64,000 nt of DNA from the NCBI RefSeq assembly GCF_964199755.1, contig NC_133897.1, forward strand, positions 117,127,579 to 117,191,578, written 5' to 3'. This stretch comes from Larus michahellis (Eukaryota > Chordata > Aves > Charadriiformes > Laridae). A program made the translations under genes and the position numbers. Positions 1-13,800 of the stretch are shown piece after piece. How positions within the stretch are numbered: the stretch's first letter is position 1; the number at the start of each line of letters is the position of its first letter. Below the pieces are notes generated by a model. The model did not search any database and was not told where the DNA came from. It worked only from the letters and a program-made list of their open reading frames with translations.

Positions 1-3000
1 CAGGCAAGAATTTCAGATATGCTTTCCTGAGTGTTAGCAAAAGAGGCTTGAAACTTTGCTACCAAGAGGAAGAAAGGCTTGCAATTGCTTCAGAGTTGCA
101 AATCAGCAGCAATTACCACTGGTGGCATTGGTCTCATTAGTATTGGTGGGATGGCAAAGGTACAAAACCAAGGTGAGTCCAGACACAGACCTATCCCTTT
201 CACTAGCAAACCTCAGAAATGGATTGCAGTGCAGTTGCAGCTGAGCTATTTTATGATGCAGTACAAGCTTTATAGGCTGGAAAAATTACAAGAAGGCTCA
301 GGTTCTCAAAAGATGCAGGGAGTTTTAACATTTTGGCCAGACTGAGATGTCTGCAGAGGTCCAGAGCTCCAGAGAATAATGAGCTCCTGTCTTACAAATA
401 AAAATCTCTATTTTGAAATTCATAGATGGGAGCTCCCAAAGTCAAAGTTATTTTCAAATGTTGTGGTCACAATATAAATTCTTGCTCTGTTCTTTTCTTA
501 AGCCTGAGAACTATATCTATTTTTGTGTGTGCACATGTACAGATTTGTGTTTGAATACTCAATACTGTACGCTCTAGTCACCATATAACAAGTAATAATT
601 GCATTGGAACTGTAAGAACAACCTATCCCTTTGTATTTTAGAAATTCTTTTTTCCCTGTAGACAGATGGCCACTTTGCTTCAGGTCATTGCTTGAGATTC
701 CTTTTTGTACCATGAGGTTATCGATCAATATACAGGGATGGTATTGGCCATGCTAGATCACTTAGCAAGGAGGATCATGTAAAATTTCCTTCCTTCAAAC
801 CTATTCAGACAGAAGAAAAATTAAATATAAACTGAACATTTTAAGGCTCCATTAAAGGTTTGCCCAAGTTTGAGGAGAAAATTTAGGTCAACTCACCTAT
901 CCCTTAATCACTTCTTAGAGTTCATTAAAATAAATAAAAAAAAAATTAAAAGGCAGTGCAAACTTCTAATGGTTATAACCATCACTTAGAAAGGATGAAA
1001 GCAACCTTATAAACTGATAAGTCTGTAAAATATCACATAGGGAATCTCAAACCCTCTGATTCTCCTAGCTTGTTTCCTAGAGATGGCCAGCCATAGGAAA
1101 TAAATAGAAAAATGGCATTAATCTGTTGTTATATTTTACCCACAAGCCTATTTACTTAATATTTTCTTACTGCAGGAGCTGTAAAATGAAGATGTTTATG
1201 GCTTGTATGAAGCTCAATAAGGATGATGATTCATCTCTAGAACAAATGTTTGGACATAAAAAAAAAGAAGATTCAAGAAATGACGTCTGCCCTAATACAG
1301 ATCCCTCCGTGAAGAGTACTGTCCCTACCTCCACCACTGACTGACTCAGCTCACCTTTTTACTGGTGAGCAACCACCAGACCACTTACTTACTCTTCTTC
1401 TAGATTTTCCTGACACGTGTAAGTATAGGTCTGTAAGGCTTCTTCACATTAGTTAATTAAATTTGCCACGGTCTGCACTCTGGCACTGAGACCTACAGGC
1501 ACGGACTAGCCCTGTCCATGCCCTTAAACTCTCCTAGCCTCCAAAAGGTCAAACTGCCTTTTGGGAATTGCTAGCTCCTGAATCACTCCATGACTGTGAG
1601 CTGTTATTTTCTGTGGGTCACAAGTGTGCTGTTCACGGGCTGTTGCAGCAATAGCAATACAGACGATCAGGTGCTTGGGCCCTGGAGCCTTCCCTGGCAC
1701 CGCTTAATTTCCTTGCATAGATGTAGCCGTCTGCTCAGCCCAGCTTTCCCCAAGTTCATCGACTTTTCTTCTTTTGCTCTCAAAAGCAGAGGTGGTTTCC
1801 CACAGCTTCCCAATTCTCATCACCTTTGTAACAGTAAGGGCAAATCTTTCCTACATGGTAAAGAAGGACATTATATTTAGGCATGAACAAGAAGATGACT
1901 GATTAGGGGCCTGAGATAATCACTTATTTGATCTTTTAACAGCTGCAAGAGTTTTAAGGAAGGCACAGTGAGGGACTGCAAAAGAAACAGTGTCTGACAT
2001 TTTTGAGCATGGTCCAGACATGTCTCCACCACTGGGCAAGGAGAAGTAAACCCAGGAGAAGAGAGACCCAGTGCATGTCCTATGGCTGTGATGTACACAT
2101 GACCACAAGAGACCAGTTTACCACCAATTAATGACTAGCCCTTGCCAGGTGACCTGCAAAAACTGGCTCTGGGTTCCCCCTTGCCTGTGTCAAGTACAAA
2201 ACAAAACACAACACAACACAACAGCTGAACACAGTCAGAAGTTAATGCCTTCTAATTCAGTGGTGGGGAGGACTAAATGCTTTCATGAGCTGTGCAAATG
2301 CAGCTTTCTAATCTACAGTAACTCCATCTCTTTGTGTTTTTGCTGACATTCCCTAAGATGAAAAGATATTAAGGATCTTTTGAGCAAGAACAACATGGAA
2401 AAGCAGAAAAAGAGGTATCACAGCTCACGGAGGTGACACTATGCTTTGAATTCTCATCTACAATCAAACCCGTTTGCACAGTTTTCTGCCCATGAAGGAA
2501 GGGCTAACAGTACTATATATGAGATTTATATCAATTGCAGTGATATAGCATTACCAAACAATCCCTCCATAAATAAGGATCACATCCAGAAGAAGTCTTA
2601 ACGACTACCTATGAGAAATGTAGAGGAGTAAACATCAAAGTACGGAACTTTAATTAAACCTCTAATACAGCTAAAAGCCAGTTTTGGAAAAAAAATGGCT
2701 GGATTACAAGAACACATTAGATGACTAAGGAAATCTGTTCCAATGGAAGTGAAATCTTGTGCTTTTAATGAAAAAAAAAAAGCTTTTAATTGGAAAATGA
2801 TAGTGACACTTGTCATACATAAAGTGTCTGGCTTAGCAAGATTTGTTGATCTCAGATACATCATCAGATCAGTAAAGATTCAGAATAAGAATGTGCTTCA
2901 GAGTTTCCCAGGATCACAGCAAAAAGTCCTAACCCGCTGAGAAATCATGTACTTCCTACTTCTAGCTAGGTATAGTTATTATATTTCACATATATATATA

Positions 3001-3580
3001 TATGTATGTATGTATATAAATATATATATAAATATATATATATGTATGTATATATATGTGTGAGGTGCTACACATTTGTTCTTTATCTTCTACATGCAGC
3101 TCTACAAATAAGAGACACCTATTTCAATGTTGACCTTCATCAACATTACTCTGACATTCATAAAAATTCTATTCAGTTTCCTTCAGTACATACTTTCCCA
3201 TTAATTCGCAGTGCCTATTGATCTAGGAAACACTTCATTATTGCTTAGCCATTGACTAATGATTTAAGTTAATACATTGTTCAGTCAGCTTAATATTTTT
3301 AAGTTCTGAAACTTAAAACCTCTAGATATAAATGAGTATATCACAGGCTCTGCAATAAGGAGATGGCATTCTGTGGAGAATGTTAATGGGACCCCACAGA
3401 AAACCACTTTAATGTATTATGTATGGACAATTTGAATTTTGGAAGGAAACATAAAAACTAATGAGTAACATTAAGCTTAAACATTAAAAAGCAAGCCATT
3501 GTTATCAAGCATTATAAAGGCAACAGCATTATCAGAAGTATCAAAAGTTACAACTTTATTATGAAATAAACTCTATCCCA
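1..3580. other. Gene-free AT-rich sequence
   Basis: No coding region, RNA gene or recognisable transposon is seen apart from the TA-rich microsatellite. Open frames are below about 100 codons, without domain-like content or splice context. Confidence 0.6.
2985..3062. repeat. TA/TATG-rich microsatellite
   Basis: About 75 bp of mixed TA, TATG and TATAAA units (CATATATATATATATGTATG and similar). It is imperfect and likely length-variable. No gene is nearby. Confidence 0.85.
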
Positions 3581-3619
3581 ATTACAAGTGTTACAAATTA
3601 CAAGCTTTTTCATTATTTC

Positions 3620-5545
3620 TAACAATTTTAGATTCCTGTCTCTCTCTTCCTCTCTTCCCAGCTTTCATAGAATCATAGAATATCTTTCCTCACCTATGTT
3701 CTATATTTTCAAGTCCATGTTGCTAGTACATCTAATTCCTTTTGCCGTAGATCAGCTTTGCTTTTCCGTTTGACTTGACAGCCTGGTTTGAAAATTCCTC
3801 TCCCTGTCTTGACAAATGGGCATCAATCATCTGTTTCCTCAGTTTACCTTGTTCCTGTGCCCAGATCACAAGCATAGATAACCCTCCTTCTGCTCTTCAG
3901 TGTCTCCTGCTCCCCCCTTTCTCTTCCTTCTCTTATCACACGCTCATGAAGTTCTCCAGACCCTGCTTCTCTCCACTCTCACTTCTTTTTTCACTCTCTC
4001 CCATTCCAGGGTCTGTCCTCCTGACCCACAGCACATCCTCACCTCCTGTTTCCTCTGTTCCTCCTCTCCCCAGCCTGGGCAACACCCTCTGAATTCATTC
4101 CTTTCTTCTTCAGTTCTTCAGTTCTGCTGCATCCCTGGGCAAAAAAAAACACCTCTATACTTCTATACTTTAACTGAATCCCGCGTTTCCAGAGCTGGCA
4201 GCCTTTCACCACCTTTGATTCATCTCTTCAGCTGTCTTTTCCTTTTCCTCCTTCGTTTCGCCCTTCCCAACCGTACACTTCTCCTGCTGTGCAGAATTTC
4301 ACCAACTTATTTTGAGTTAAAATTGACAGGTTTTTCAAAACTCCTTCCCTTCCAAGACTTTTCTTCTTCTGCAGGACATGTAGGACATATAATCTGCAAT
4401 ACTGATTCTAAGCAGACAATCATCTCACTAGTTTCTCCCAAGCTTGTCTTTTAATCCAGCCGGCAATCTTTCACTCCCTCTTTATTATTTCTATTTCTCA
4501 GTTTCCTCAGGATTCTCCACCTCACAATATAAGCATCTTTTTAAAAATAAACCACCTTTGACTCCACTCTCCTCTCTACCAGCCATCCCATCTACCTTTT
4601 TTGTCTGCCAGTGTATCCTGGAGGTCTTCCAACCAAGTTCAGTCTTAAGCCCTCTTTTTTCTAACTTCTTTCCTTTGCCCTCCAGTGAAGAAGATACATT
4701 TTCACCGAAGTCCCTCATGAATCATTCTTTTTAAAAGCCAGAACTAACACCCTTTGTGACCCTCTCCAACCTGCCTGCAAGACTCTTCCTCTTGGAATGC
4801 TGCTCTCCGTGGACTTTGTTTGACTCATCTGTGTCTTGATTCTCCGCTTTTCCCTCTAACCGCACTTTCAGCGTACCTTTCAAAGGATTTTCCTCATTAT
4901 TCCCTCTAGTTTTCTACAGAATCCTTCTACACCTGGGCTCTGTCTCTGTTTCCTTTCATGTTGTCTCCAGATAATTCATTTACAGATAATTATATGGATA
5001 ATCAAATTCCAGATAATTTCATCTGCAAAATAAATAAATAAAGTATCTGCTCCATGTTTTAGCCGTCTGCTTAAGAGTGGCAGGATCAGAGCAAGGCTCT
5101 TCATCTTTCCCTCTGACATTTTTCCCTTTTCTCTGTCACTGTGGAAATACCACTGTCCTTCCTCTTCTCCAGCCCCTCAGGTCCATAGCCTTGGCAAAGC
5201 CTTTAGCTTAATTTCCCATTGATTCTTACTCCCTCTTTTTACATTACAGTTATAAGTTACATGCTTTTATTCTCATTCATAACCTAAAACACTCCTCCAG
5301 ACTCTCACCATCTCCCATCTTGATTAACATCATCTTCTACAAATTTGTCAAATATAACATTGCCACCTATTTCCATTCATAACATTACAGCGAAGAAAAC
5401 TTTCCTAGCCTTTTGCTCTGAGCATGTGATTTCACTTTTCACAGCCTTCCCCCTCTTCATTCACACCAAACATCAGCTTCTTGTCTTCATTCTTCACAGC
5501 TTGTCTCCACAGTATTTATCATCTTTCGTATACTATAAGTGACAG
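3620..5545. other. Strand-asymmetric pyrimidine-rich region
   Basis: For about 1.9 kb the plus strand is markedly rich in C and T (for example TCTCTCTCTTCCTCTCTTCC and CTCTCTCCCATTCC). The minus strand is correspondingly purine-rich. The sequence is not a simple repeat, and the open frames it contains look like products of composition. It could be an old decayed simple-sequence domain or the trace of transcription-linked skew. No family is recognised. Confidence 0.6.
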
Positions 5546-8500
5546 TAACATTTAACACCCGTTCCCACAGTACGCTTGGCAGGAACAGGCTTTCAGGGCC
5601 AAAAACAGAAGAGAGGTGAATTAACATCCCTTGCATGAAGCCGACGGGATGTGCCCAAGCGCCGACAGAGCCACTTATCCTATCTTTGCTGGTAAGGAAG
5701 GGAATTTACTCCTCTGTAGCCTGGGGAGCTAAAGAGAGCCCAATTAATGCAAGATAAAGTAGGAAGAGGCGTCTCTTCTGAATCAGCCCCTCAGCAGGTG
5801 GTAGCGCGCGGTGAAGACAGAGTCCAGGAGCCAGAGGCAAAGAGCCACTGGGCTGACATTGGCAGCATTAGTCTGTGTCCAGCTATAAAATATCTGTCAG
5901 CCATCAGAAGTATCCCTAAAAAGCTAAAGATGGAAATGACTGGAACTCAAAGATGTGTTGGTAACAGAGAGCTCAGGTCAGGACGCTATAACGGAGTGTG
6001 CCAAATGATCTCCAGATACTCAAACAGCTCAGTACAGCTAGCAGCCAAATTTTTTTCCAAAGTCAGAGCTGAGCCAATGCCAACAACCAAAAGGGTCTTG
6101 CAAAAATATTGTCTGAAGCCGTTAGTATGTCGGCCTCCTAGTCTTTCTTTTGAACTGTCCTCCTAAAAATATTCACAAAAGGCAGTCACCGGGCACAGAT
6201 GCATAAGGCAGCTGAATGAAAAAAGTCTCTCTGTTCATCCCGGCCCATTAGAGCTGAACTGTGCAGTGCACACAGCCTGCCCGCTCGTTCGTCCCTCTTT
6301 ACACAGATCAGGGCTATTCACCTGCCTGGACTTCATCCTCCGCTGCACATTTTGGGGGACTTTAGGGTCCAGTTTTGAGAGCACCTTCCCCTCATCCTCT
6401 AGGCTCAATCTGAAACTTATACCAACAAATGACAGCATTTGAGACCTCAGCTACCTATTTTGTGGATACATGCAGATACAAAATTATGAGAGCTTAATAC
6501 CGTCATTCGACCTTGAAAATTTTCTAGCATCACTTCTGAATTGGTTTTCCGTTGGTTTGTCCATTAATTGCAAACTGTCTGGGCATTTGAGTTAAAAAAG
6601 CCTCATACACAGAAATGGGCATTTAGTCCAAACAGAGACTGAACAAACCTCAAAGGTTTGCCCTCCTTCGGTTGTGATGGTTGTGTTTTTCATTAACTTT
6701 ATTTCTTTCTGGTGTGTATATTTTTGCCTTGTAACAGAATGGACAAAAACTAGGATTGTCCTTATGGTATCCAAAGGTTTTTCAAGCAGAGGAGCCCAAC
6801 CTGTTTCTGTAAGCCCTGTGCCCAATTGGAAAGTTAAATCAAGTGGCTTATAAATCCATACTGGTTAAAAAGGAGGAGAAAATAAGGAAATCTCCCTGAC
6901 TGCATCTTCACAGAACGCTTAGGCCCCTCTCCGGCTTCAAAAGGTGCTTTTAACAGGCTTGTAGCCTGTAGCGAGAGCCCTGAGGAACCCGGGCGCAGCC
7001 TGCAGGGCTGGCCAGCTGTGCCCGTGAACAAAGCCAGGCTCCAGGCACGGCGGCTCACGCCGGGGGTGGATCAGAAAAGCCCCTGCCTTCCCGTTTCTCC
7101 CTGGTGATAAGTGAAACCGCTTGCAAACAGCGGGACTTCACGCCAGCTGAATCCCCCTTCTGCGGCAATATTGCCGACGCTCCCGTTTCCTAAGGTCCTG
7201 CTGGTTTGAAACACTCTGGTTTTAGTTGTCTCTCCTCCTTCACAGGGTGACCAGGAAGGTTTATCAGCAATTTAGTGTGGAGAGAAAAGGGGCAGGGGCA
7301 GCGAGCTGCCAACGTTAGGCTATTAGACGAGAACACATCCCCCACAAGCACAGTGCCTTCAGGAAAAAAAAAAATAAATTAAAATGGAGGGCCTCCCTGC
7401 AAAGATCCTTACAGCAATTGAGTCTGAAGAAATATGCCTCCCTCAGGACTCCTCTTACAGCTGCCAGAGTTACGAGGGCCACACGCTGCCACGTTATTAA
7501 TATGGTGTGTTTAATTAGCACATACATGTTGGGTTGCATTTGTCTTGAAATCGTATGAAGCTACATGCACGGTGCAAACTCCCTGCTTCAAAATGACAAA
7601 ATAAACCATGTCTTCACCGGGCAGCAAGTTGTGTCAGCAACACACTGCAGAAAAAAAAAAAGGTTGAAAATGAGAGAAGAGAAAAAAATAAATGGGAAAC
7701 TAAAATAAAGACATACTGAAGGAAGGGAAGGAGTTAATCAGCTTCCTCTTAGGGCACTAAAAATTGAAGGAAGATTTCAAGGCATTAACAGAGTTAGCAT
7801 TTCTGGAATGTAAAATAGCATTCGTATTACACTAGCTCAATACCATGCTAGGAATCGATATTCTCTGAAATGCAGGAGAATTTAAGAAGGTTGTTGCTTT
7901 GTGTAATCATGGTCCTTTCGGTAGTGCTTCCCCATGGGATTTGCAGGCTGATAGTTTCTTATGGAGGGTTGACAACTTTTCTTCTTAACGAATATGAAGG
8001 TTCTCTCAGGTCAATGGCAAGCTAATGGGGAAAAAATAATATTTCCAGATCCCAGGGTTCATTAAAGCCTGAAATCTGTACCAAAGAGCGTTTCATAGCA
8101 CTCCTTATGTGAGGAGGTCGTGCTCAGCCAGATCAGCAGAGATGTTCCCACTAACCATCCACCCAGTAAATGGGGAGGTGCTGCAGCATGAGGTCCTTGG
8201 CTGGCCCGTCCTTCTTGGCTTGATAGAACCTGAATTTATTTCCTTAAGGGCATGGTTCAAGGTCTGCTGATAATGCTAGCATTTCTCCGAGGAGTTTCAG
8301 CAGACAGACAAGTCATCACTGAGGGCCTGATTGTGATTGTATTTATCTGTTTATATTGGAAATTGCTTTACATTCGTTGCCTGCAATAGCATGCATGACC
8401 TCAGAGACCTTTCAAAATTAAGAACACTTTATTAATGCAAATATGAGCTCCTCGTGTGTTTTCCTTGTTTGCGCAGTTCCTAGCGGAGTGGGGGTTTTGT

Positions 8501-11500
8501 CTGTGACTGAGCTCCTAGTTGCTATGGCAATACAAGTAATAAATAAATAGTAAAAATAATACATTAGAATAAGATATTCTGATTTCGTAAGCATGTTCTC
8601 TAGAATAGTAATAACAGCATTTCCTACAGTTTAGTGTTTCTGAGCAAGCATCCATCCAGGGGTGCCCCAAAACACTTGTTAACGATGTCATGCCTTACGG
8701 ATGCTACAAAATGATAACGCAGCTCTACCACACGTTGCTGCAACTTTTTGGCTGGTCATGGCTTCGATTCTCTGTCGTCAGAGGTGTGCCTGGGAGAAGA
8801 CAAAGCGTCCTAGAGCCGGGCGTGTCCAAACTGGTGAGTTTGCACATATGAAGGACAAGCAGTAACTTCATGGGCGTTTCTCGCTCTCCACAATACCGTG
8901 ATGTGCAACGTTTCGTTCAAACGAAAACCCTTTTACACTTCTCTGGCTGTGCAAGGCAGCCACAAAAAAAGCTATAATTTGCATTTATACTCAACTTTAA
9001 AGAATATTTTTATTTATCATATAAAGAAGAATTAAGCTCATACAGCCAAGATATGATTTTGCAACATAAAGCTGTAGATCAAGAGTCCTGTTTGAAAGTA
9101 CTGCAGAATTGATGCTTCCCGAACAATCTCAAAATGACGAGATTTCTCTCTCTCTTTTTTTCAAATGTGTACTAAAATGCATTTCCATTGTAGATGGACA
9201 TAAGAGTTCTAGAAATTGAAATCATGCAGACAAATGGCATGTTTTCTTCCTGTTTTGCAGGAAAAATAACAAATACTGGTGAAATCTGAAGTGTCTGCAG
9301 ATTTGTTTCTTTATTGAAACAAAATTATATTTACTCCAATAAGAATGATACGTAAGTACACATAGAGATAAACAGATATGTGCAGATGTGTCTGCATTTA
9401 CCTCACAGATACTGCTGCTAGGAATATTTATAAAATAAAGAAGCATAAACCTTCATTCTTGAACAGTGACAGATATACCTGATAATATCCAGCAACTCCA
9501 CTGGTCATTGAAATGCTGAAGTATATTTTTGCCTGTTGACACGTTTCTAAAATAGGGTGAAAAATTAAATGTTAAAAATAGAAAGTATAAACATTATTGA
9601 CCTGCAAACAAAAAGGAAGGTTAAATCCACAGGGTTCAGAGACAGTACAAAGACCTGATGATACTTTGCAGATACAAAAGCAGCTCATATTTCTAAAGTC
9701 AAACCCTGAAAAATGAAGTCGATAACTCTATGCATCTTCAGTGCAATATATTTAACTACATAGGACTGAGGACCAGCAGTAACACAGGCAATAGCATATG
9801 GGAATTGCAGTTGCTTACTACTGCAAGTTTTAAAACAAAGTGACTTCTGAAACAGTTATTAGCTACAGAAAGCATTTCTGAAGAATTAAAGTACAGCAGT
9901 AACAATATAATAATACATAGCTGGTTTTCAGCTATCTCCCAAATGTCTTCTATTTCTCATAGAAGGCCTCAACAGAGAAAAATGGGAAATATTAAAAAAA
10001 AAAAAAAACCAAACCACGCATGAATTTTTCCTACCTTTTTCCAAATCTTCTGGTTACAGAAGGCTTTTTCCTCCAACTCACTTCTTCATACAAGTAGTAA
10101 TATGATTCTACAATCTAACAAACATCCTTTGAAAGAAGACATTACTCGGGAGAAAAGTTAACTTGCAGTTCAACCACAGCCAAAGCGACATTCTGCTCCT
10201 CTGCTCCTTCGGGGACAGCAGGTTATTAAAGATCACCCTGACTTTCTCATGGGCAAGCAAGTGGCCAAACATGCAATGGGGGGAGCACTAGGATGTTACC
10301 CCCATTTCCTCAGCTCGCAGCTTAATCACTGTCTTCTGCCTGATGCTGTGTCCTGCAGGGGTAACATCCCTCCTAAACGTGCCTAGCAGATGACACCGTG
10401 AAAAGTAAGTAGGTGAGGTAACCTCTAGGTTGTGGATCCTGCCAAACAGCCGAATGTTTGGTTATGTCAGGACTTTAGGCAATCAAGGGGACGCCTGACC
10501 ACAGAAAATTGGTGTATGTTACCAGGAGAAGAAGAGACACCAGTGAACTTCAAACATCTGTACTGCTGAGTGGGAGGTACATGAACACAGTGCTGTCGCA
10601 GGCACCAAGCCAAGTCTTCCTCCTGGTGGCTCCAGCCCTCAATGTCAGGTGTAGGATACACCTACCAACAACCTACGGAGCTAATTTATCATGACAAGCA
10701 CAATGATCCAGGAGCAACAGCTGCCCGGCAACTTGTCCCTGCTTTCACTCAGATCAAAGAGACAAGTTGCTTGTTAACAGCAAACCTGTGTCATTTATAC
10801 TTATTAAGCCTAAAATTCAAGATCTAAAATAGGATCTGCGCAGTCTGTGCAGAGTTAGAATACTCGATATGAGTGGGTGCTGCATGAGCTCTTTGTAGAG
10901 CACAACCTGAATTGTAAGGCTAAGTTTGGTTACTCTTTGTCTTTCCTGTTGAGTAGCACATACACCCCAGGGCCACTCGCCCTCCCTCTGGACTTTTGGC
11001 AAAGGCATCGGGACACCCCTGCAGCAATGATCCACCGAGACGGTTTCCAGGTTTCCCTGCTGAGACCTCATTAAACTGAATAGCGTTCATGCCTGATATC
11101 ATTCTACATCAATGTCCGCATTAAAGCACCACCTGCAAGTGCTCATCTGCTGCATTTGCACGTGGCTCCCAGCCCCACGAGGCCACAGCGCGACAAGGAA
11201 GCCCCCGTGAGCTCTCCCCTCTCTTCTGCTGACCATGAAGACTGGGGGTTTGGCAAAGGGTTTTTTGAAAAGTTTTACTGCGGATGGAAGGAGAGATTTC
11301 TTTCACAGGCCGCTCCACGTGCAGACTGAGAAGGAGAGGAGAAGGCCTGGTCGCTGCGAGGCTGGTGGGGGGGTGCAAGTAGCTGTGGGGGCTGCGGAAA
11401 GAGACCTGGTTTGGAGCTCACATCATTGCTACTGTTACTCCCAGCAGAGCCAGAACTCATAATTCCCTCCTTTCTCCACTAAAACTCTTGAGAAAATGCT

Positions 11501-12158
11501 CCCCAGCTCCTTAAAAAAATAATCTGCTGGCTTTCTGCTGGCTTGGAAACATAACAAAACCCCAGCACTCGACCTAACCTCAATGTATGTCACTTTTGAT
11601 ATGAATTCAACCTTCTTTTCCACCCAGGATTATACACTCATTACAGAAGGAAGTCCACTCTGTGGCCAACTTGGTTTTTCCCATGGTGGTTGGTACAAGG
11701 TACTCAACCAGGCAATGGATCTGTCAGCAAAAGACAATTTGATTTGTCTGCTTCCCGGTCAGAATGGACCCCAGCGCCAAAGCATGGCTCCTTGCCAGAC
11801 CAAATCGTTACCTGTCGTTTTCCCTGGCCATGTTGCCTGTGGTACCAACGGACTTTGCTGGTTGGATCAAGTCCTCTTTCCTGGAGGTACCCTCTTATTC
11901 TGTAACACTATTTCCCTCTTTGAGCCACAGCACATAGCTCCTGCTGAATTCATGGAGTCCTGCTTGCCTTTGCTCATGATCATTAGGGACTCTCCACCGT
12001 GGAACATGCCCTGGTGGCAGTGCAAGTGGAAGCATCGCCAACGTGGAATTGTTTCTCATCATGGGGGGAAGGACACAGCCTGTTATTTTTATCTTTATAA
12101 ACCCATATGGACATCTTCAGCTCACCAGATAATTTTTTTCTGATTAAGGCAGACAGAC

Positions 12159-12216
12159 TCTAACAAAACCCCGCTGGCTTATGTCTTTCACTGCGATGCG
12201 GAGCATCTTAATTCCA
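12159..12216 (+). repeat. Copy A of a diverged repeated segment
   Basis: A 58-bp stretch from TCTAACAAAACCCCGCTGG to GCATCTTAATTCCA matches 13744-13800 at 46 of 57 aligned positions with one gap. Most differences are transitions. Flanking similarity fades quickly. The repeat family is not recognised. Confidence 0.6.
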
Positions 12217-13743
12217 AGTGTTAGTGGTCAGAGCCAGGCAGCAGCATTTCCCTGCCCCTTTCGCATTCCTACGGCAATGAGCCTGGGCTGATTGCTCTGC
12301 ATGCAGAAAGCCACCGAAAGCCAGAGGGAATTCTGTACTTGAAAGTGTTTCAGCCATGGAATGCAAGCAAGCACCAGCAGCAGCTCTCGATGAGCTTCAA
12401 AGGAGTAATGGGTGCATAGCATATCTGATGAACAAATGACATAAGACATTCTTTGGGTATTCCAAATCTTGGCAGGTATTTTAGCAGTATCTCTTTTTCC
12501 CTAGGTGGTAATGCTATCGTTTCTGTACAACTGGGTGTGTATACACATGAAAAAGCAAGCTGTTCAAAAGGAAAACAATTCAAGTTTTTGACCAAGCTGG
12601 TGAAAGTCTCACACTGGGTGAAAAATTATCTGGTTTCTTTAATGTTTCGGTGTAATCACTGCGAGTTCTTAGTCAAGTTGCTGAACCAGCTAAAGCTAAT
12701 ATTCAAATACACAGCTTTGTATCACAAAAGCATACTGAAACACTGCTTGATTTACTTGTGGTTAGTTGCAAAAAATTCAGTCCTAAATTTCAAACTCAGA
12801 CGTTGGAGCAATACAGATAGCATGACCAAGTTATCATACAATGCTTTCTCATGGTGCTTGTTCCAGAGGCATTGTTGTAGAAACAGAAGTCAGAATGCTC
12901 CTGATACATAAAAAATAGCTGCACTGGGTATAAACACAAAGTGAAATAACTTGTAAGTCATAACAAGAAATTTTAAAAAGCTCTAAATTTTAAAGAAGGC
13001 TGGAAGAATGGACAGGAAAGAATAGCTCAGATAAGATGTGGGGTTTTTAATGAGCTGTGACTTTTCCATAGCCTCCAACAACTGCCAACATGTGTCCTGC
13101 CTGGGAATATATAAGAAATGATACTTTGACTATAGATACTCAGAGTCTTCAGGGGCACTTATGCATATAACAATGTCATTTATCAAATAGCAAGAGCATA
13201 TAGAGCATCAATTAAAATGGGAAATCCATTGCTAAAATAAAGTTTAAAAAAAAAAGTGGATGTAAAAAGGGAGCCACCAAATCGATGGAGGTCCACCTGG
13301 TCTGTTAACAGTCATTAAAAGGCAGCTTACTGCGTAGCAAGTCCTTAATTTACTGACGGTCAGGTGCTCTTTTCGGCAAAGACAGTCCTTCTGCATGCCC
13401 TAATTTGTAAAATTTTCTTAAACTGCTGGTCACCACGAGAAAGGCTGCTGGACTAGCCTTTGCCTGGTCCATATGGTTGCTCTTAAGCTCTTGCAATTCG
13501 AGCTGAGCAGGAAAGTAGTCAGCCCCTATTTCTCACAATTCAAAAGTGGTAGGACCCAAGTTCGTCCCCTCTGGGGGGGCAGAGACCCCTAATGTCTCTG
13601 CATGGTGGGTACACCAAAGCCTGCGGACACCCTCTGCTCCTGCCTCGCACTCCGAGGTTGTGCCTGCCTGATCCACATGCAGGTGCATGGACAAGCCATT
13701 TAAAGGCTATTTTTCCACCTGACATCTACCTATAGCAGGGGAA

Positions 13744-13800
13744 TCTAACAAAGTCCCGCTGATTTGTGTCTTCGCTGTGATACCAAGCATCCTAATTCCA
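13744..13800 (+). repeat. Copy B of a diverged repeated segment
   Basis: TCTAACAAAGTCCCGCTGA to GCATCCTAATTCCA is the direct-orientation partner of 12159-12216, about 1.6 kb away. Both could be remnants of an old dispersed repeat, of LTR-like ends, or of a duplicated element. Confidence 0.6.

Noticed and set aside
3900..4454. 184-codon open frame
   Set aside because: Explained by the pyrimidine-rich strand, which lacks stop codons; the product is Ser/Leu/Pro/Phe-rich low complexity.
7163..7176. 14-bp palindrome CGGCAATATTGCCG
   Set aside because: Short enough to occur by chance and without a partner motif or known binding factor.
11583..12143. 186-codon plus-strand open frame
   Set aside because: No recognised domain, no splice context, and no neighbouring exons. 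It also overlaps no repeat that would explain it. Most likely chance, though a homology search would settle it.
12453..12911. 152-codon open frame
   Set aside because: No recognisable domain and no codon or splice evidence; treated as chance.
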